Part shown: positions 5,948-12,678 of the stretch, in pieces | How the letters are laid out: each line of letters begins with the position of its first letter | How positions within the stretch are numbered: the stretch's first letter is position 1 | Origin: an uncultured Clostridia bacterium | GTDB taxonomy: Bacteria; Bacillota; Clostridia; Christensenellales; Aristaeellaceae | Reading direction: 5' to 3' | DNA length: 14,662 nucleotides | NCBI GenBank assembly: GCA_934647145.1 | Contig: CAKUFB010000039.1 | Span: forward strand, 1-14,662 | Made by a program: the position numbers and the translations under genes | The notes under the pieces: generated by a model | What the model saw: the letters and a program-made list of their open reading frames with translations, nothing else | What the model was told of the DNA's origin: nothing | The model's database searches: none

Positions 5948-8900
5948 CTACTCATCCTCCTGTCTGATTGAAACCAGGTTCGCATCCCCTGCGTAGGTTT
6001 CCGCCGCGGAGTCTGCCCACACGCGCAGCCTGAGCTGCGGGCAGTTGCTGAATACGAATCGCCCAAAGGCCTGCAGGCTTTCCGGCAGTTCAGCCTCAAG
6101 CAGCTTCGAGCAGTCAAAAAACGCCATGTCACCCAACTCCAGAACGCCCTCCGGCACGATCACCTTCAGCAGCTCCTCGTTCTCCGCGAACGCCTCCGGT
6201 CCGATCTTCGTCACTGGCAGGTCGTTGATCCGTGCGGGAATTCTCACCGTCTGCTCCTGCCCAATATACTTCACAATGACGATTTCGCCGTTTTCCGCCC
6301 GGTAGTCAAACGCCGAAAGAGGCGTTTCGGGCACGGAGGCGGCCTCCTCGCCGCCCGGCCGCCTCCAGGCCAGTCCGTTTTTCCTGGCGTAGGTTTCTGC
6401 CGCGCTGCCCGCCTCCACGATCAGCGTCAGGTTTGGGCAGTTCGCGAAGACGTCCTCATCAAACTCCGTCACACTGATGGGGAGATAGATTTCCCGGAGT
6501 GCCGTGCAGTCCTCAAACACACTCTCCATAAAGCTGTCCACGCCCATCGCGACCGTGACCTCGGTCAGGCTCGTGCAATGCCTGAACGCCTCCATGCCGA
6601 TGTGCCACAGCGTGGACGGCAGGTTCACGCTCGTCAGCGCGCCGCAGCTAAAGAAAGCTCCCCTGCCGATATACTCAATGCCCTCCGGGAGCACGACTTT
6701 CGTCAGGCCTTCGCAGTAGCCAAATGCATTGTTTCCTATTTCTTCCAACGCGGAGGGCAGCGTCATCTCGCCGGTCAGGCCGCTTCCATAAAACGCCGAA
6801 TCGCCAATCTCCGTCAGGCCCTCGGGCAGATCGATCTTTTTCAGTGCCTTGCACCAGGAGAACGCACTGCCGATTTCCTCCAGGCTTTCGGGTAGCACGA
6901 CCTCCTCAAGCGCCGTGCAGTACGCGAATGCATCCTGGCCGAGCGAAGTCACGCCCTCGGGAATGACCACGCGGCGGATCGTCTCGTTCTGGTAGAGCGC
7001 CCTGTAGTTCACACGGGTAATGCCCAAGCTGTCTGGAATGATCAGCTCCGTATCTGCGCCCAGGTATTCCATCAGCCTGCCGTCTTCGACGACGTAGTCC
7101 ACACTGTCGTCCAGAAGCTCGAATCGGATGCCCTGCTTGACGCAGTACTCATGTGCGGCGCTTCCCGCGTGTACATAGGCCGTCAGGTTGTCGCAGCCTG
7201 AAAACGCGTCCTCGCCGATTTCCTTCAGACTCTTGGGCAGCGTCGCCTCAGTCAGTCCCGCGCAGCCGCGGAATGCGCCTGCGCCCAGCGCGCTCACGCC
7301 CTCGTCAATCCTCACCGCGCGAAGTTGGGTGTGATTCGCAAAGGCATCCTCGCCGATCTGTGCGACATTCATTCCCTTCGAAATCCACACTTGTTCCCTG
7401 TCGCCCTGATAGGCGGTCAGCACGCCCTTTGTCATCGCAAAGTCCCATTCCTCCGCGGGGCGCGCCGTATAGGAAATGCCGTTTCCCTTGCAGTACTTCT
7501 CGGCGCTGCTGTTCGGGCAGACGATTGCCTTCACGTTTTTGCATTCCTCAAGGCTCGTGTTCTCCATTGTCGTGATCGAAGCCGGAAGCTCGACGCATTC
7601 GAGCGCCTCACAACCCCAGAACGCGTACCTGTCGATGCGCTGTACGCCCTGCGGGATGACAATCGCCTGAAGGCTCTTGCACTTGCCGAAGGCATTCGCG
7701 CCGATTGTCCGCAGGCCAGATGGCAGCGTCAGGGTGCGCAGGCTGTCGCAGCCGTACAGTACACTGCCCGCCAGGTCCTTTATGCCGAACGGAATCTCCA
7801 TTTCGGTCAGCCCGCTGCAAAGTTGAAATGCGTCATTCCCGATCTTCTCGAGTCCCTCGGGCAGGTCGAGTCGCTCAAGCGCCGTGCATTCTTCAAACGC
7901 GTGTTCCCCGATCTCCTTCAGACCCTTGGGCAGCACAACCTCGCAAAGCTGCCTGCACTCCTGGAAGGCCTGCGCCCCGATTGTGGTCACGCCCGAGGGA
8001 AGCACAACCTCGCAAAGCTGCCTGCACTCCTGGAAGGCCTGCGCCCCGATTGCGGTCACGCCCGAGGGAAGCACAATCCGCGTCGCGCCGCTGCCCTTGA
8101 ACACACGCTCGCCAATTGCGGTCACGCCCAGGCTTGCCGGAATCACGATCTCGGCGTCGTCTCCCCGGTACGAGGTCAGCACGCCGTCCTTGACGGTAAA
8201 GTCCGCCTCGTTCGCCGAGGTAAAATCTGCCTCCCAGTAGTCCTCCGTCTGTTTCAGCATGAGCGATCCGTTCAGTGTGGTAGCATTGAGCAGGTCATGG
8301 CGATTATCGCCGCGTTTAAGGTCAAACTTGTCTTTTTCGATGATTGGCGACAGTTCCTGACGCAGCGAAATCGTCATGCCATTCTGCGTCGGCTTCCAGC
8401 TGCCCAGCGCCTCGCGGCCCGCGCAGGTCACCCGCACCTTGCCCGTGGGATCCGCATAAATCCGCAGCGTCTGCTTACGACCGTCCTGCGGCGCGTCCCA
8501 GAATTCGACCTCCCAGACGCCCACTAGGCCGCTGCTGACGTAGTTGACCAGCCGCTGCGCGCCATAGTCTCCCGCGCTCCAGCTCTCCATGCCGGCCTCG
8601 CGGCTCGCCTCCGCCTGAAGCCCGTCGGTCAACCGCACGCTGAGCTGTCCGTCCGCAAACCCGCCCAGTATCGTCTGCGCGGGCTCGTTCACGGCAAAAT
8701 AGCACCGCGCGTCCGAGTCCTGCACATAGTCGCACAGCATGATCGTGCGTCCGTCCCGGCCGAAGCGCCACCAGCCTTCCTTTTCCCTCATGCGGGCCGA
8801 CTTCGCGTCGCCGCCCGGCCGCACGACGATGATTCGGACGCAGCTTCCGTCGGGATTCAGGCGAAGCTGCACGTCCTGCACGTCCTCGCCCACCTGCACC

Positions 8901-10303
8901 CGGTCTGCGCGCCAGACGCCCAGCACGCTCTCCGGCGAAACGCCCTCCGGAATACTCGACCGCATCGCCTCATAGCCGGAAAGCCGCCGCATGCGCCCAT
9001 TCTCCACCCAGCAGGGCATATAAAGGTCATTAAGCTGGTCGACGCTGCGGCAGTTCTGCGTCTCCCCGTCCTCGCCCCAGGCCTGTATGCCGTCCTCGAT
9101 CGCGCGCCAGCTGAGCTGCTGCGTCTCGAGCGCCTCATCCGGGCTGAGCCAGGAGGAAACGATCCGGCAGTCCATCGTGCCGTCCGTCCGCAGCTCAAAG
9201 AGATAGACCTTTCCCTCGTATTCGGCGCCCCAGAGACCCGCCCAGCGGCGCATCTGCGTCTCGCCGCCATAGGACATGGGCGCGGCAATCTTCTGCGTCA
9301 TCTGCTTCAGCCTGCCCTTCAGCCGGCTCTCTAGCTCCTCCTCGTCGACGTCGCCGTCCTCCAGAACGAAGTGCGGCAGGCAGTTTTCGTCCGCCCAGGA
9401 CGCGCCGTAGCAGAAGAGCCCCTCCTCATCCTCATAGACGAAGGCCTTGTTCTGGCCGGCCGGCAGCACCTCCCGCTGAACGTCGCTTGTCCAGAAGGTC
9501 TCGACCAGGTAGCCGTTCACGAACACCGCATACTCGCCGCCGATCAGCAACGATGCGTCATTCTCCGCCCCGCAGTCCTCCGGCGCATATTTTTCTCCGT
9601 CCGCACCCAGGACGTAATCCATGCGGTATGCTCGCCACGCGGAGGCGTCTTCCTGCTCCGGCTCCGTGATCGTCAGGTCGTGCGCCTCTGAGTCCCGCGT
9701 AAGCCCCAGCAGATTTCTCTTCAGCTCCGTCAGATCCGCGTCATCCTTCCAGAGGATGGTGATGCGCAGCAGCCGGCCCTCCGAATCCGCCGCCTGCAGT
9801 GCGGCGAGGGAATAACCGTCCGTCGTCTTTCTGCCCGTCACCTTCCCGCCCGCCGCCTGCAGGACAATCTCGCCCACGGACAGCGTCGCCCGCTCCGTCG
9901 CCCAGACGGATTTAAGCCGCTCGCCTGCCCACAGGCTGTACTGCATCTGCGCGGACAGTTCCTTTTCGCCGAACATCACCTGTCCCGGCGCAGCTTCAAT
10001 AAACAGGCAGATCGTCTGCGCCTCGTTGACGATCACGTTCATGTCTTCGTCCGAGAAGGTCACGCCCATTTTGTCCCGACAGAGCCAATCTGCCTCCCGC
10101 ATAAACCCTTCAAGCTCTCCGTACAGCGCCTCGTTTTGCTCTAGCGCGGGCAGGGTCTCCCGGTTGATCAGGTAATATCCCTCGGGCAGCACAAAGCCGT
10201 ATTCGCCGTTCGTCAGCCGGGCGACCTCTCCGCCCGCAAGGCACGAGGGCGCGGCGCACAGTAGCATGAGCAAAACCGCCCAAAATCCCAGTCTCTTCCC
10301 CAT
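5948..10303 (-). CDS. Large secreted BspA-type leucine-rich-repeat protein
   Basis: First gene of the operon, 1451 residues from the ATG at 10303. This start is chosen because MGKRLGFWAVLLMLLCAAPSCLA is a signal peptide, AGGGGA lies 7 bases upstream, and the longer frame would begin inside the promoter. Residues 25-330 are unassigned. Three modules, each opening with a G(L/V)W motif (about 354, 459 and 593) and containing a following strand and turn, look like tandem lipocalin-like barrels. From about 726 to the end run 24 LRR_5/BspA-type repeats of 23 residues (consensus LxxIGxxAFxxCxxLxxVxLPxG). They fall in four blocks of 9, 3, 9 and 3; each block opens with a D(F/Y)-type strand segment and the blocks end with a cap such as AGSAAETYARKNG. 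Such proteins usually bind proteins, host matrix or glycans at the surface. No LPXTG, lipobox or C-terminal membrane helix is seen. The next gene starts 25 bases after its stop. Confidence 0.88.
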   Translation of the reverse strand: MGKRLGFWAVLLMLLCAAPSCLAGGEVARLTNGEYGFVLPEGYYLINRETLPALEQNEALYGELEGFMREADWLCRDKMGVTFSDEDMNVIVNEAQTICLFIEAAPGQVMFGEKELSAQMQYSLWAGERLKSVWATERATLSVGEIVLQAAGGKVTGRKTTDGYSLAALQAADSEGRLLRITILWKDDADLTELKRNLLGLTRDSEAHDLTITEPEQEDASAWRAYRMDYVLGADGEKYAPEDCGAENDASLLIGGEYAVFVNGYLVETFWTSDVQREVLPAGQNKAFVYEDEEGLFCYGASWADENCLPHFVLEDGDVDEEELESRLKGRLKQMTQKIAAPMSYGGETQMRRWAGLWGAEYEGKVYLFELRTDGTMDCRIVSSWLSPDEALETQQLSWRAIEDGIQAWGEDGETQNCRSVDQLNDLYMPCWVENGRMRRLSGYEAMRSSIPEGVSPESVLGVWRADRVQVGEDVQDVQLRLNPDGSCVRIIVVRPGGDAKSARMREKEGWWRFGRDGRTIMLCDYVQDSDARCYFAVNEPAQTILGGFADGQLSVRLTDGLQAEASREAGMESWSAGDYGAQRLVNYVSSGLVGVWEVEFWDAPQDGRKQTLRIYADPTGKVRVTCAGREALGSWKPTQNGMTISLRQELSPIIEKDKFDLKRGDNRHDLLNATTLNGSLMLKQTEDYWEADFTSANEADFTVKDGVLTSYRGDDAEIVIPASLGVTAIGERVFKGSGATRIVLPSGVTAIGAQAFQECRQLCEVVLPSGVTTIGAQAFQECRQLCEVVLPKGLKEIGEHAFEECTALERLDLPEGLEKIGNDAFQLCSGLTEMEIPFGIKDLAGSVLYGCDSLRTLTLPSGLRTIGANAFGKCKSLQAIVIPQGVQRIDRYAFWGCEALECVELPASITTMENTSLEECKNVKAIVCPNSSAEKYCKGNGISYTARPAEEWDFAMTKGVLTAYQGDREQVWISKGMNVAQIGEDAFANHTQLRAVRIDEGVSALGAGAFRGCAGLTEATLPKSLKEIGEDAFSGCDNLTAYVHAGSAAHEYCVKQGIRFELLDDSVDYVVEDGRLMEYLGADTELIIPDSLGITRVNYRALYQNETIRRVVIPEGVTSLGQDAFAYCTALEEVVLPESLEEIGSAFSWCKALKKIDLPEGLTEIGDSAFYGSGLTGEMTLPSALEEIGNNAFGYCEGLTKVVLPEGIEYIGRGAFFSCGALTSVNLPSTLWHIGMEAFRHCTSLTEVTVAMGVDSFMESVFEDCTALREIYLPISVTEFDEDVFANCPNLTLIVEAGSAAETYARKNGLAWRRPGGEEAASVPETPLSAFDYRAENGEIVIVKYIGQEQTVRIPARINDLPVTKIGPEAFAENEELLKVIVPEGVLELGDMAFFDCSKLLEAELPESLQAFGRFVFSNCPQLRLRVWADSAAETYAGDANLVSIRQEDE
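7932..8069 (-). repeat. Near-perfect 69-base tandem duplication within the LRR gene
   Basis: Bases 7932-8000 and 8001-8069 are identical except at one position (T at 7984, C at 8053). Each unit encodes one 23-residue leucine-rich repeat; the change converts IGAQAF preceded by TT into the same motif preceded by TA. Neighbouring repeats are far more diverged, so this is a recent duplication. Confidence 0.95.
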
Positions 10304-10352
10304 CTTCTCTTCCCCTCTCTGGCGCCCGACAGCGCACGTTTTTATTATCATT

Positions 10353-10382
10353 ATTATATTACATGCCGCGGGCAATTGTCAA
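10353..10382 (-). promoter_or_regulatory. Promoter of the secreted-protein operon
   Basis: On the minus strand, TTGACA (10382-10377) and TATAAT (10358-10353) are both perfect sigma-70/SigA hexamers with an 18-base spacer. The expected transcript starts near 10346, giving a leader of about 43 bases before the ATG at 10303. This supports the shorter start of the LRR gene. It is divergent from the promoter at 10433-10461. Confidence 0.88.
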
Positions 10383-10432
10383 CCCGGCGTCTTTGATTTG
10401 CGGTTCCTCGCAGGCAGATAAAAACCTAGCGC

Positions 10433-10461
10433 TTGTGAAAGCGCCCCGCGTCTGCTATAAT
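10433..10461 (+). promoter_or_regulatory. Promoter of the monooxygenase-Nudix pair, with palindrome over the -35
   Basis: TTGTGA (10433-10438), a 17-base spacer and a perfect TATAAT (10456-10461) lie about 33 bases before the ATG. A small palindrome, GCGCTT and AAGCGC (10429-10434 and 10439-10444), covers the -35 and could be an operator. The role of the palindrome is inference. Confidence 0.75.
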
Positions 10462-10493
10462 CATTACAGAAAACGAGAGCGGAGGGAAATCCC

Positions 10494-10820
10494 ATGCCGT
10501 TTACGGTCAACATCTATTACACCGGCGAGGGTGGAGCCGCGCGCGCGTTCGCCGAGGAAATGACGCGCGGCGGTACGGTTACCGCCATCCGCAGCGAGCC
10601 GGGCTGTCTGCGTTACGAGTACTTTTTCCCCATGGACGACCCGCACACCGTGCTGCTGATCGACAGTTGGGCGAGCCAGGAGGCCATTGACGCGCACCAC
10701 CGCACCCCGATGATGCGCAAAATCGCCGAGCTGCGCGAAAAATACGACCTGCGCATGCGCGTCGAGCGGTTCGTGCCCGACGAGCCGCCCCAGGCCGACC
10801 GGACGTTCGTCCGCGAGTAA
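10494..10820 (+). CDS. ABM-type (putative quinol) monooxygenase
   Basis: This 108-residue protein matches the antibiotic-biosynthesis-monooxygenase (ABM, YgiN-like) fold: a small dimeric ferredoxin-like barrel. Seen features are an N-terminal strand (FTVNIYYT), the helix ARAFAEEMT, the family signature EPGCLRYEYFF (35-45), a second strand LLIDSWAS (55-61, with Trp59), HH at 68-69 and the helix MRKIAELREKY. Family members oxidise quinols or other aromatic compounds without a cofactor, or degrade haem; the substrate is not readable here. GGAGGG lies 8 bases before the ATG. The Nudix gene begins 13 bases after its stop, so the two are very likely cotranscribed. The final 12 residues (DEPPQADRTFVRE) are a polar tail outside the fold. 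Confidence 0.85.
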   Translation: MPFTVNIYYTGEGGAARAFAEEMTRGGTVTAIRSEPGCLRYEYFFPMDDPHTVLLIDSWASQEAIDAHHRTPMMRKIAELREKYDLRMRVERFVPDEPPQADRTFVRE

Positions 10821-10833
10821 GGGAGGTCAAACG

Positions 10834-11370
10834 ATGGAGCTTTGGGATCTTTACGACCGCGACCGGCAGCTGCTGGGCCGCACGATGGCGCGCGGCGAAA
10901 AGCAGCCCGAGGGAACCTGCCACCTCGTGGTGCACATCTGCCTGTTCAATTCAAGGGGCGAAATGCTGATTCAGCAGCGCAAGAGCTTCAAGAGCGGCTG
11001 GTCGAATTTCTGGGATCTGACGGTGGGCGGCAGCGCCGTGGCGGGCGAGAGCAGCCGAACCGCGGCCGAGCGGGAAGTGCGCGAGGAGCTGGGGCTTTCG
11101 CTGCCCCTTGAGGGCGTGCGGCCCGCGCTGACGGTGCACTTCGATCAGGGCTTCGACGACGTGTACGTCCTCGAGCGCGAGGTCGACCCGGCCGGCCTGA
11201 CCCTTCAGAGCGAGGAGGTGCAGGCCGTGCGCTGGGCGAGCCTGCCCGAAATCCTGGAAATGGTTCGCGCAGGCGCGTTCATCCCCTACCACGAGAGCCT
11301 TCTCGAGCTGCTGTTTTTCCTGCGCAATCACGGCGGCGCACACACCGCGCCCGACCCCACGCGAGCCTGA
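10834..11370 (+). CDS. Nudix hydrolase (isopentenyl-diphosphate-isomerase-like/YfcD subgroup)
   Basis: This 178-residue cytoplasmic enzyme carries a perfect Nudix box GX5EX7REUXEEXGU at 66-88 (Gly66, Glu72, Arg80-Glu81, Glu84-Glu85, Gly87), which binds magnesium and cleaves nucleoside-diphosphate-linked substrates. The opening MELWDLYDRDRQLLGRTMARGE and the VVHICLFNSRGEMLIQQR strand (32-49) resemble the IPP-isomerase-like/YfcD subgroup rather than MutT. A true IPP isomerase would need other conserved residues that I do not see, so hydrolase is the safer call. GGGAGG lies 7 bases before the ATG. It is the last gene of its operon; a strong terminator follows 25 bases downstream. The substrate is unknown. 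Confidence 0.9.
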   Translation: MELWDLYDRDRQLLGRTMARGEKQPEGTCHLVVHICLFNSRGEMLIQQRKSFKSGWSNFWDLTVGGSAVAGESSRTAAEREVREELGLSLPLEGVRPALTVHFDQGFDDVYVLEREVDPAGLTLQSEEVQAVRWASLPEILEMVRAGAFIPYHESLLELLFFLRNHGGAHTAPDPTRA

Positions 11371-11395
11371 GCGCCGCCCGAAAGCGCGCCCATCC

Positions 11396-11431
11396 CGCCC
11401 GGAAAAAGTCACGCGCTCCGGGCGCTTTTTT
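11396..11431 (+). terminator. Intrinsic terminator after the Nudix gene
   Basis: CGCCCGGA (11396-11403) pairs perfectly with TCCGGGCG (11417-11424), followed by C and six T (11426-11431). It separates the monooxygenase-Nudix operon from the AraC gene that starts 28 bases later. Confidence 0.88.
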
Positions 11432-11445
11432 GATAGACTCAACGC

Positions 11446-11450
11446 GGAGG
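11446..11450 (+). promoter_or_regulatory. Ribosome binding site deciding the AraC start
   Basis: GGAGG at 11446-11450 lies 8 bases before ATG 11459. An in-frame GTG at 11450 overlaps this site and cannot be used with it, so the ATG is taken as the start. No clear promoter is seen between the terminator and this site; limited read-through may contribute. Confidence 0.8.
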
Positions 11451-11458
11451 TGAGACAG

Positions 11459-12334
11459 ATGGATATGCTCAGGCAGCTCAACGCGGCGATCGATTACCTG
11501 GAGGCGAATCTGGACGCGGCGCCCGATCTGGACAGGGCGGCCGGCATCGCCTGCGTGACGGCGGACACATTCGCCCGCTTTTTCAGCTATATGACCGGCA
11601 TGACGCCGACGGAATACGTCCGGCGCAGGCGGCTGAGCCTCGCGGCGCAGGAGCTGCGGCAGGGCGAAACGCCGATCGTCGACCTGGCGGTCAAATACGG
11701 CTACGACAGCGCCGCCGCCTTTTCGAGGGCCTTTGGCAGGCAGCACGGCGTCGCCCCGTCCGTTTTCCGCAAAAGCGGCGGCTCGCTCAGGCTTTATCCG
11801 CCCGTCTCCTTTCACATCACCGTCAAAGGAGCGAAGGAAATGGACTTCAGAATGATCGAACTGGAAAATACCCCGGTGTGCGGCGTTTCCATGCCCTACG
11901 AGGGGCAGGGGTACGCCTCTCGGGAGGAGCTGCGCCACCGCATGTGGTCGGAGCGCTGCGAAGACATTCCCCGCCTGCTCTGCGGGGACGGCTGGAATCA
12001 GCCCGGCAGCACGGCCTGCGACGGGGTCTGGTACGGCGTGTGGCAGAACGGCGGCTACATGATCGCCCGGGATCCATCCGCCGTCCGGGGAGGCGGGCTG
12101 GAGACGCGGACGCTTCCCGCCGGCGCCTGGGCCGCGTTCAAAACGAAGCCCGGCGGGCTCGCGTGGGAGGAGCTCCCCCGGCTGTTTGAGCTGATCTTCG
12201 ACTGCTGGCTGCCCTCCTCCGGCTATCGCCAAAGGGAGGAGCTCGTCGTCGAGGTGCTGCACCTGTGGACTGATCAGGCGCTCCGCCGGAAAAACCGCTA
12301 TTATGAGGTTTGGGTTCCGGTCGCGCCCCGGTAG
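11459..12334 (+). CDS. AraC-family regulator with C-terminal GyrI-like effector domain (Rob type)
   Basis: This 291-residue protein has the DNA-binding domain first and the ligand domain second, as in Rob and related MerR/AraC-GyrI regulators. Residues 5-105 hold two helix-turn-helix units (about 24-46 and 72-96), with the family hallmarks MTGMTPTEYVRRRRL, IVDLAVKYGYDSAAAFSRAF and APSVFRK. Residues about 128-290 form a GyrI-like/AraC_E_bind small-molecule domain, starting FRMIELENTPVCGVSMPY and ending in the characteristic EVLHLW...YYEVWVPV strand pair. Such proteins respond to drugs or amphipathic ligands. It follows the Nudix terminator, so it is probably a separate unit. No adjacent transporter is present, so its targets cannot be guessed. 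The gene ends just before the hairpin array at 12360. Confidence 0.92.
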   Translation: MDMLRQLNAAIDYLEANLDAAPDLDRAAGIACVTADTFARFFSYMTGMTPTEYVRRRRLSLAAQELRQGETPIVDLAVKYGYDSAAAFSRAFGRQHGVAPSVFRKSGGSLRLYPPVSFHITVKGAKEMDFRMIELENTPVCGVSMPYEGQGYASREELRHRMWSERCEDIPRLLCGDGWNQPGSTACDGVWYGVWQNGGYMIARDPSAVRGGGLETRTLPAGAWAAFKTKPGGLAWEELPRLFELIFDCWLPSSGYRQREELVVEVLHLWTDQALRRKNRYYEVWVPVAPR

Positions 12335-12359
12335 CGTCCGGAAATCCCGAACGCGTACC

Positions 12360-12388
12360 GCGCCCTCCCGAGCGGCTCGGGAGGGCGC
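12360..12388. repeat. 13-base-pair hairpin opening the intergenic hairpin array
   Basis: GCGCCCTCCCGAG (12360-12372) pairs perfectly with CTCGGGAGGGCGC (12376-12388) around CGG. It begins 25 bases after the AraC/Rob stop and may help end that transcript, but no T-tract follows. A near copy with an identical left arm closes the array at 12647-12675. Confidence 0.75.
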
Positions 12389-12480
12389 TCAGACTGTCGA
12401 AAAACCCCGGAGAGCTCGAGAGGGCCGCAGCCCTTTCGAACTTTCAATCGTGCCCAGCGGCATGTACGGTGGGCACGGGG
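12389..12480. repeat. Dispersed structured element E, copy A
   Basis: It matches 14573-14662 along its whole visible length. Stem 1 has 10 pairs (12416-12425 with 12430-12439) closing a CGCA loop. Then come the conserved AACTTTCAAT and stem 2 of 8 pairs (12449-12456 with 12470-12477) closing a 13-base loop containing TGTACGG. Differences between the copies within the stems are compensatory or wobble. No open reading frame is apparent in it. Confidence 0.85.
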
Positions 12481-12574
12481 CGATTTTTGCGCCGGAAAAT
12501 CCCATTTTCCAGAGCAAAAATCGTTTCCTTGCAGTTTTTGCGCCCGGAAATCTCTTAGATTTCAGCAAAAACTG
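12481..12574. repeat. Twin nested hairpins following element E
   Basis: Two hairpins of the same design. In the first (12481-12523), outer arms CGATTTTTGC and GCAAAAATCG hold an inner stem GGAAAAT/ATTTTCC with a 3-base loop. In the second (12532-12574), outer arms CAGTTTTTGC and GCAAAAACTG hold an inner stem GAAATCT/AGATTTC with a 3-base loop. All arms are perfect. Confidence 0.85.
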
Positions 12575-12586
12575 GAGAGGGTGGCA

Positions 12587-12675
12587 GTGGCGGGGGAGCG
12601 TGCTTCCCCGACCACCAGCTTGTCAAAACCTTTTTTGACAAGCTGCGCGCCCTCCCGAGCCGTTCGAGAGGGCGC
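12587..12675. repeat. Three further hairpins closing the array
   Basis: The first (12587-12615) pairs GTGG plus CGGGGGAG with CTTCCCCG plus CCAC, with one bulge and one wobble. The second (12616-12645) has 13 perfect pairs, CAGCTTGTCAAAA with TTTTGACAAGCTG. The third (12647-12675) repeats the left arm of the hairpin at 12360; on the plus strand it is followed by TTCTTATTT and could terminate plus-strand transcripts. It begins 4 bases beyond the end of the convergent cupin-AraC gene. Confidence 0.75.
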
Positions 12676-12678
12676 TTC

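Noticed and set aside
5923..6132. Upstream extension of the second secreted protein (70 extra codons)
   Set aside because: The extension overlaps the end of the LRR gene and would bury the signal peptide; the ATG at 5922 has a good ribosome site.
12360..12675. Integron attC site or CRISPR array
   Set aside because: No R'/R'' core pairs of the attC type and no integrase are visible; the hairpins are not regularly spaced identical repeats with unique spacers.
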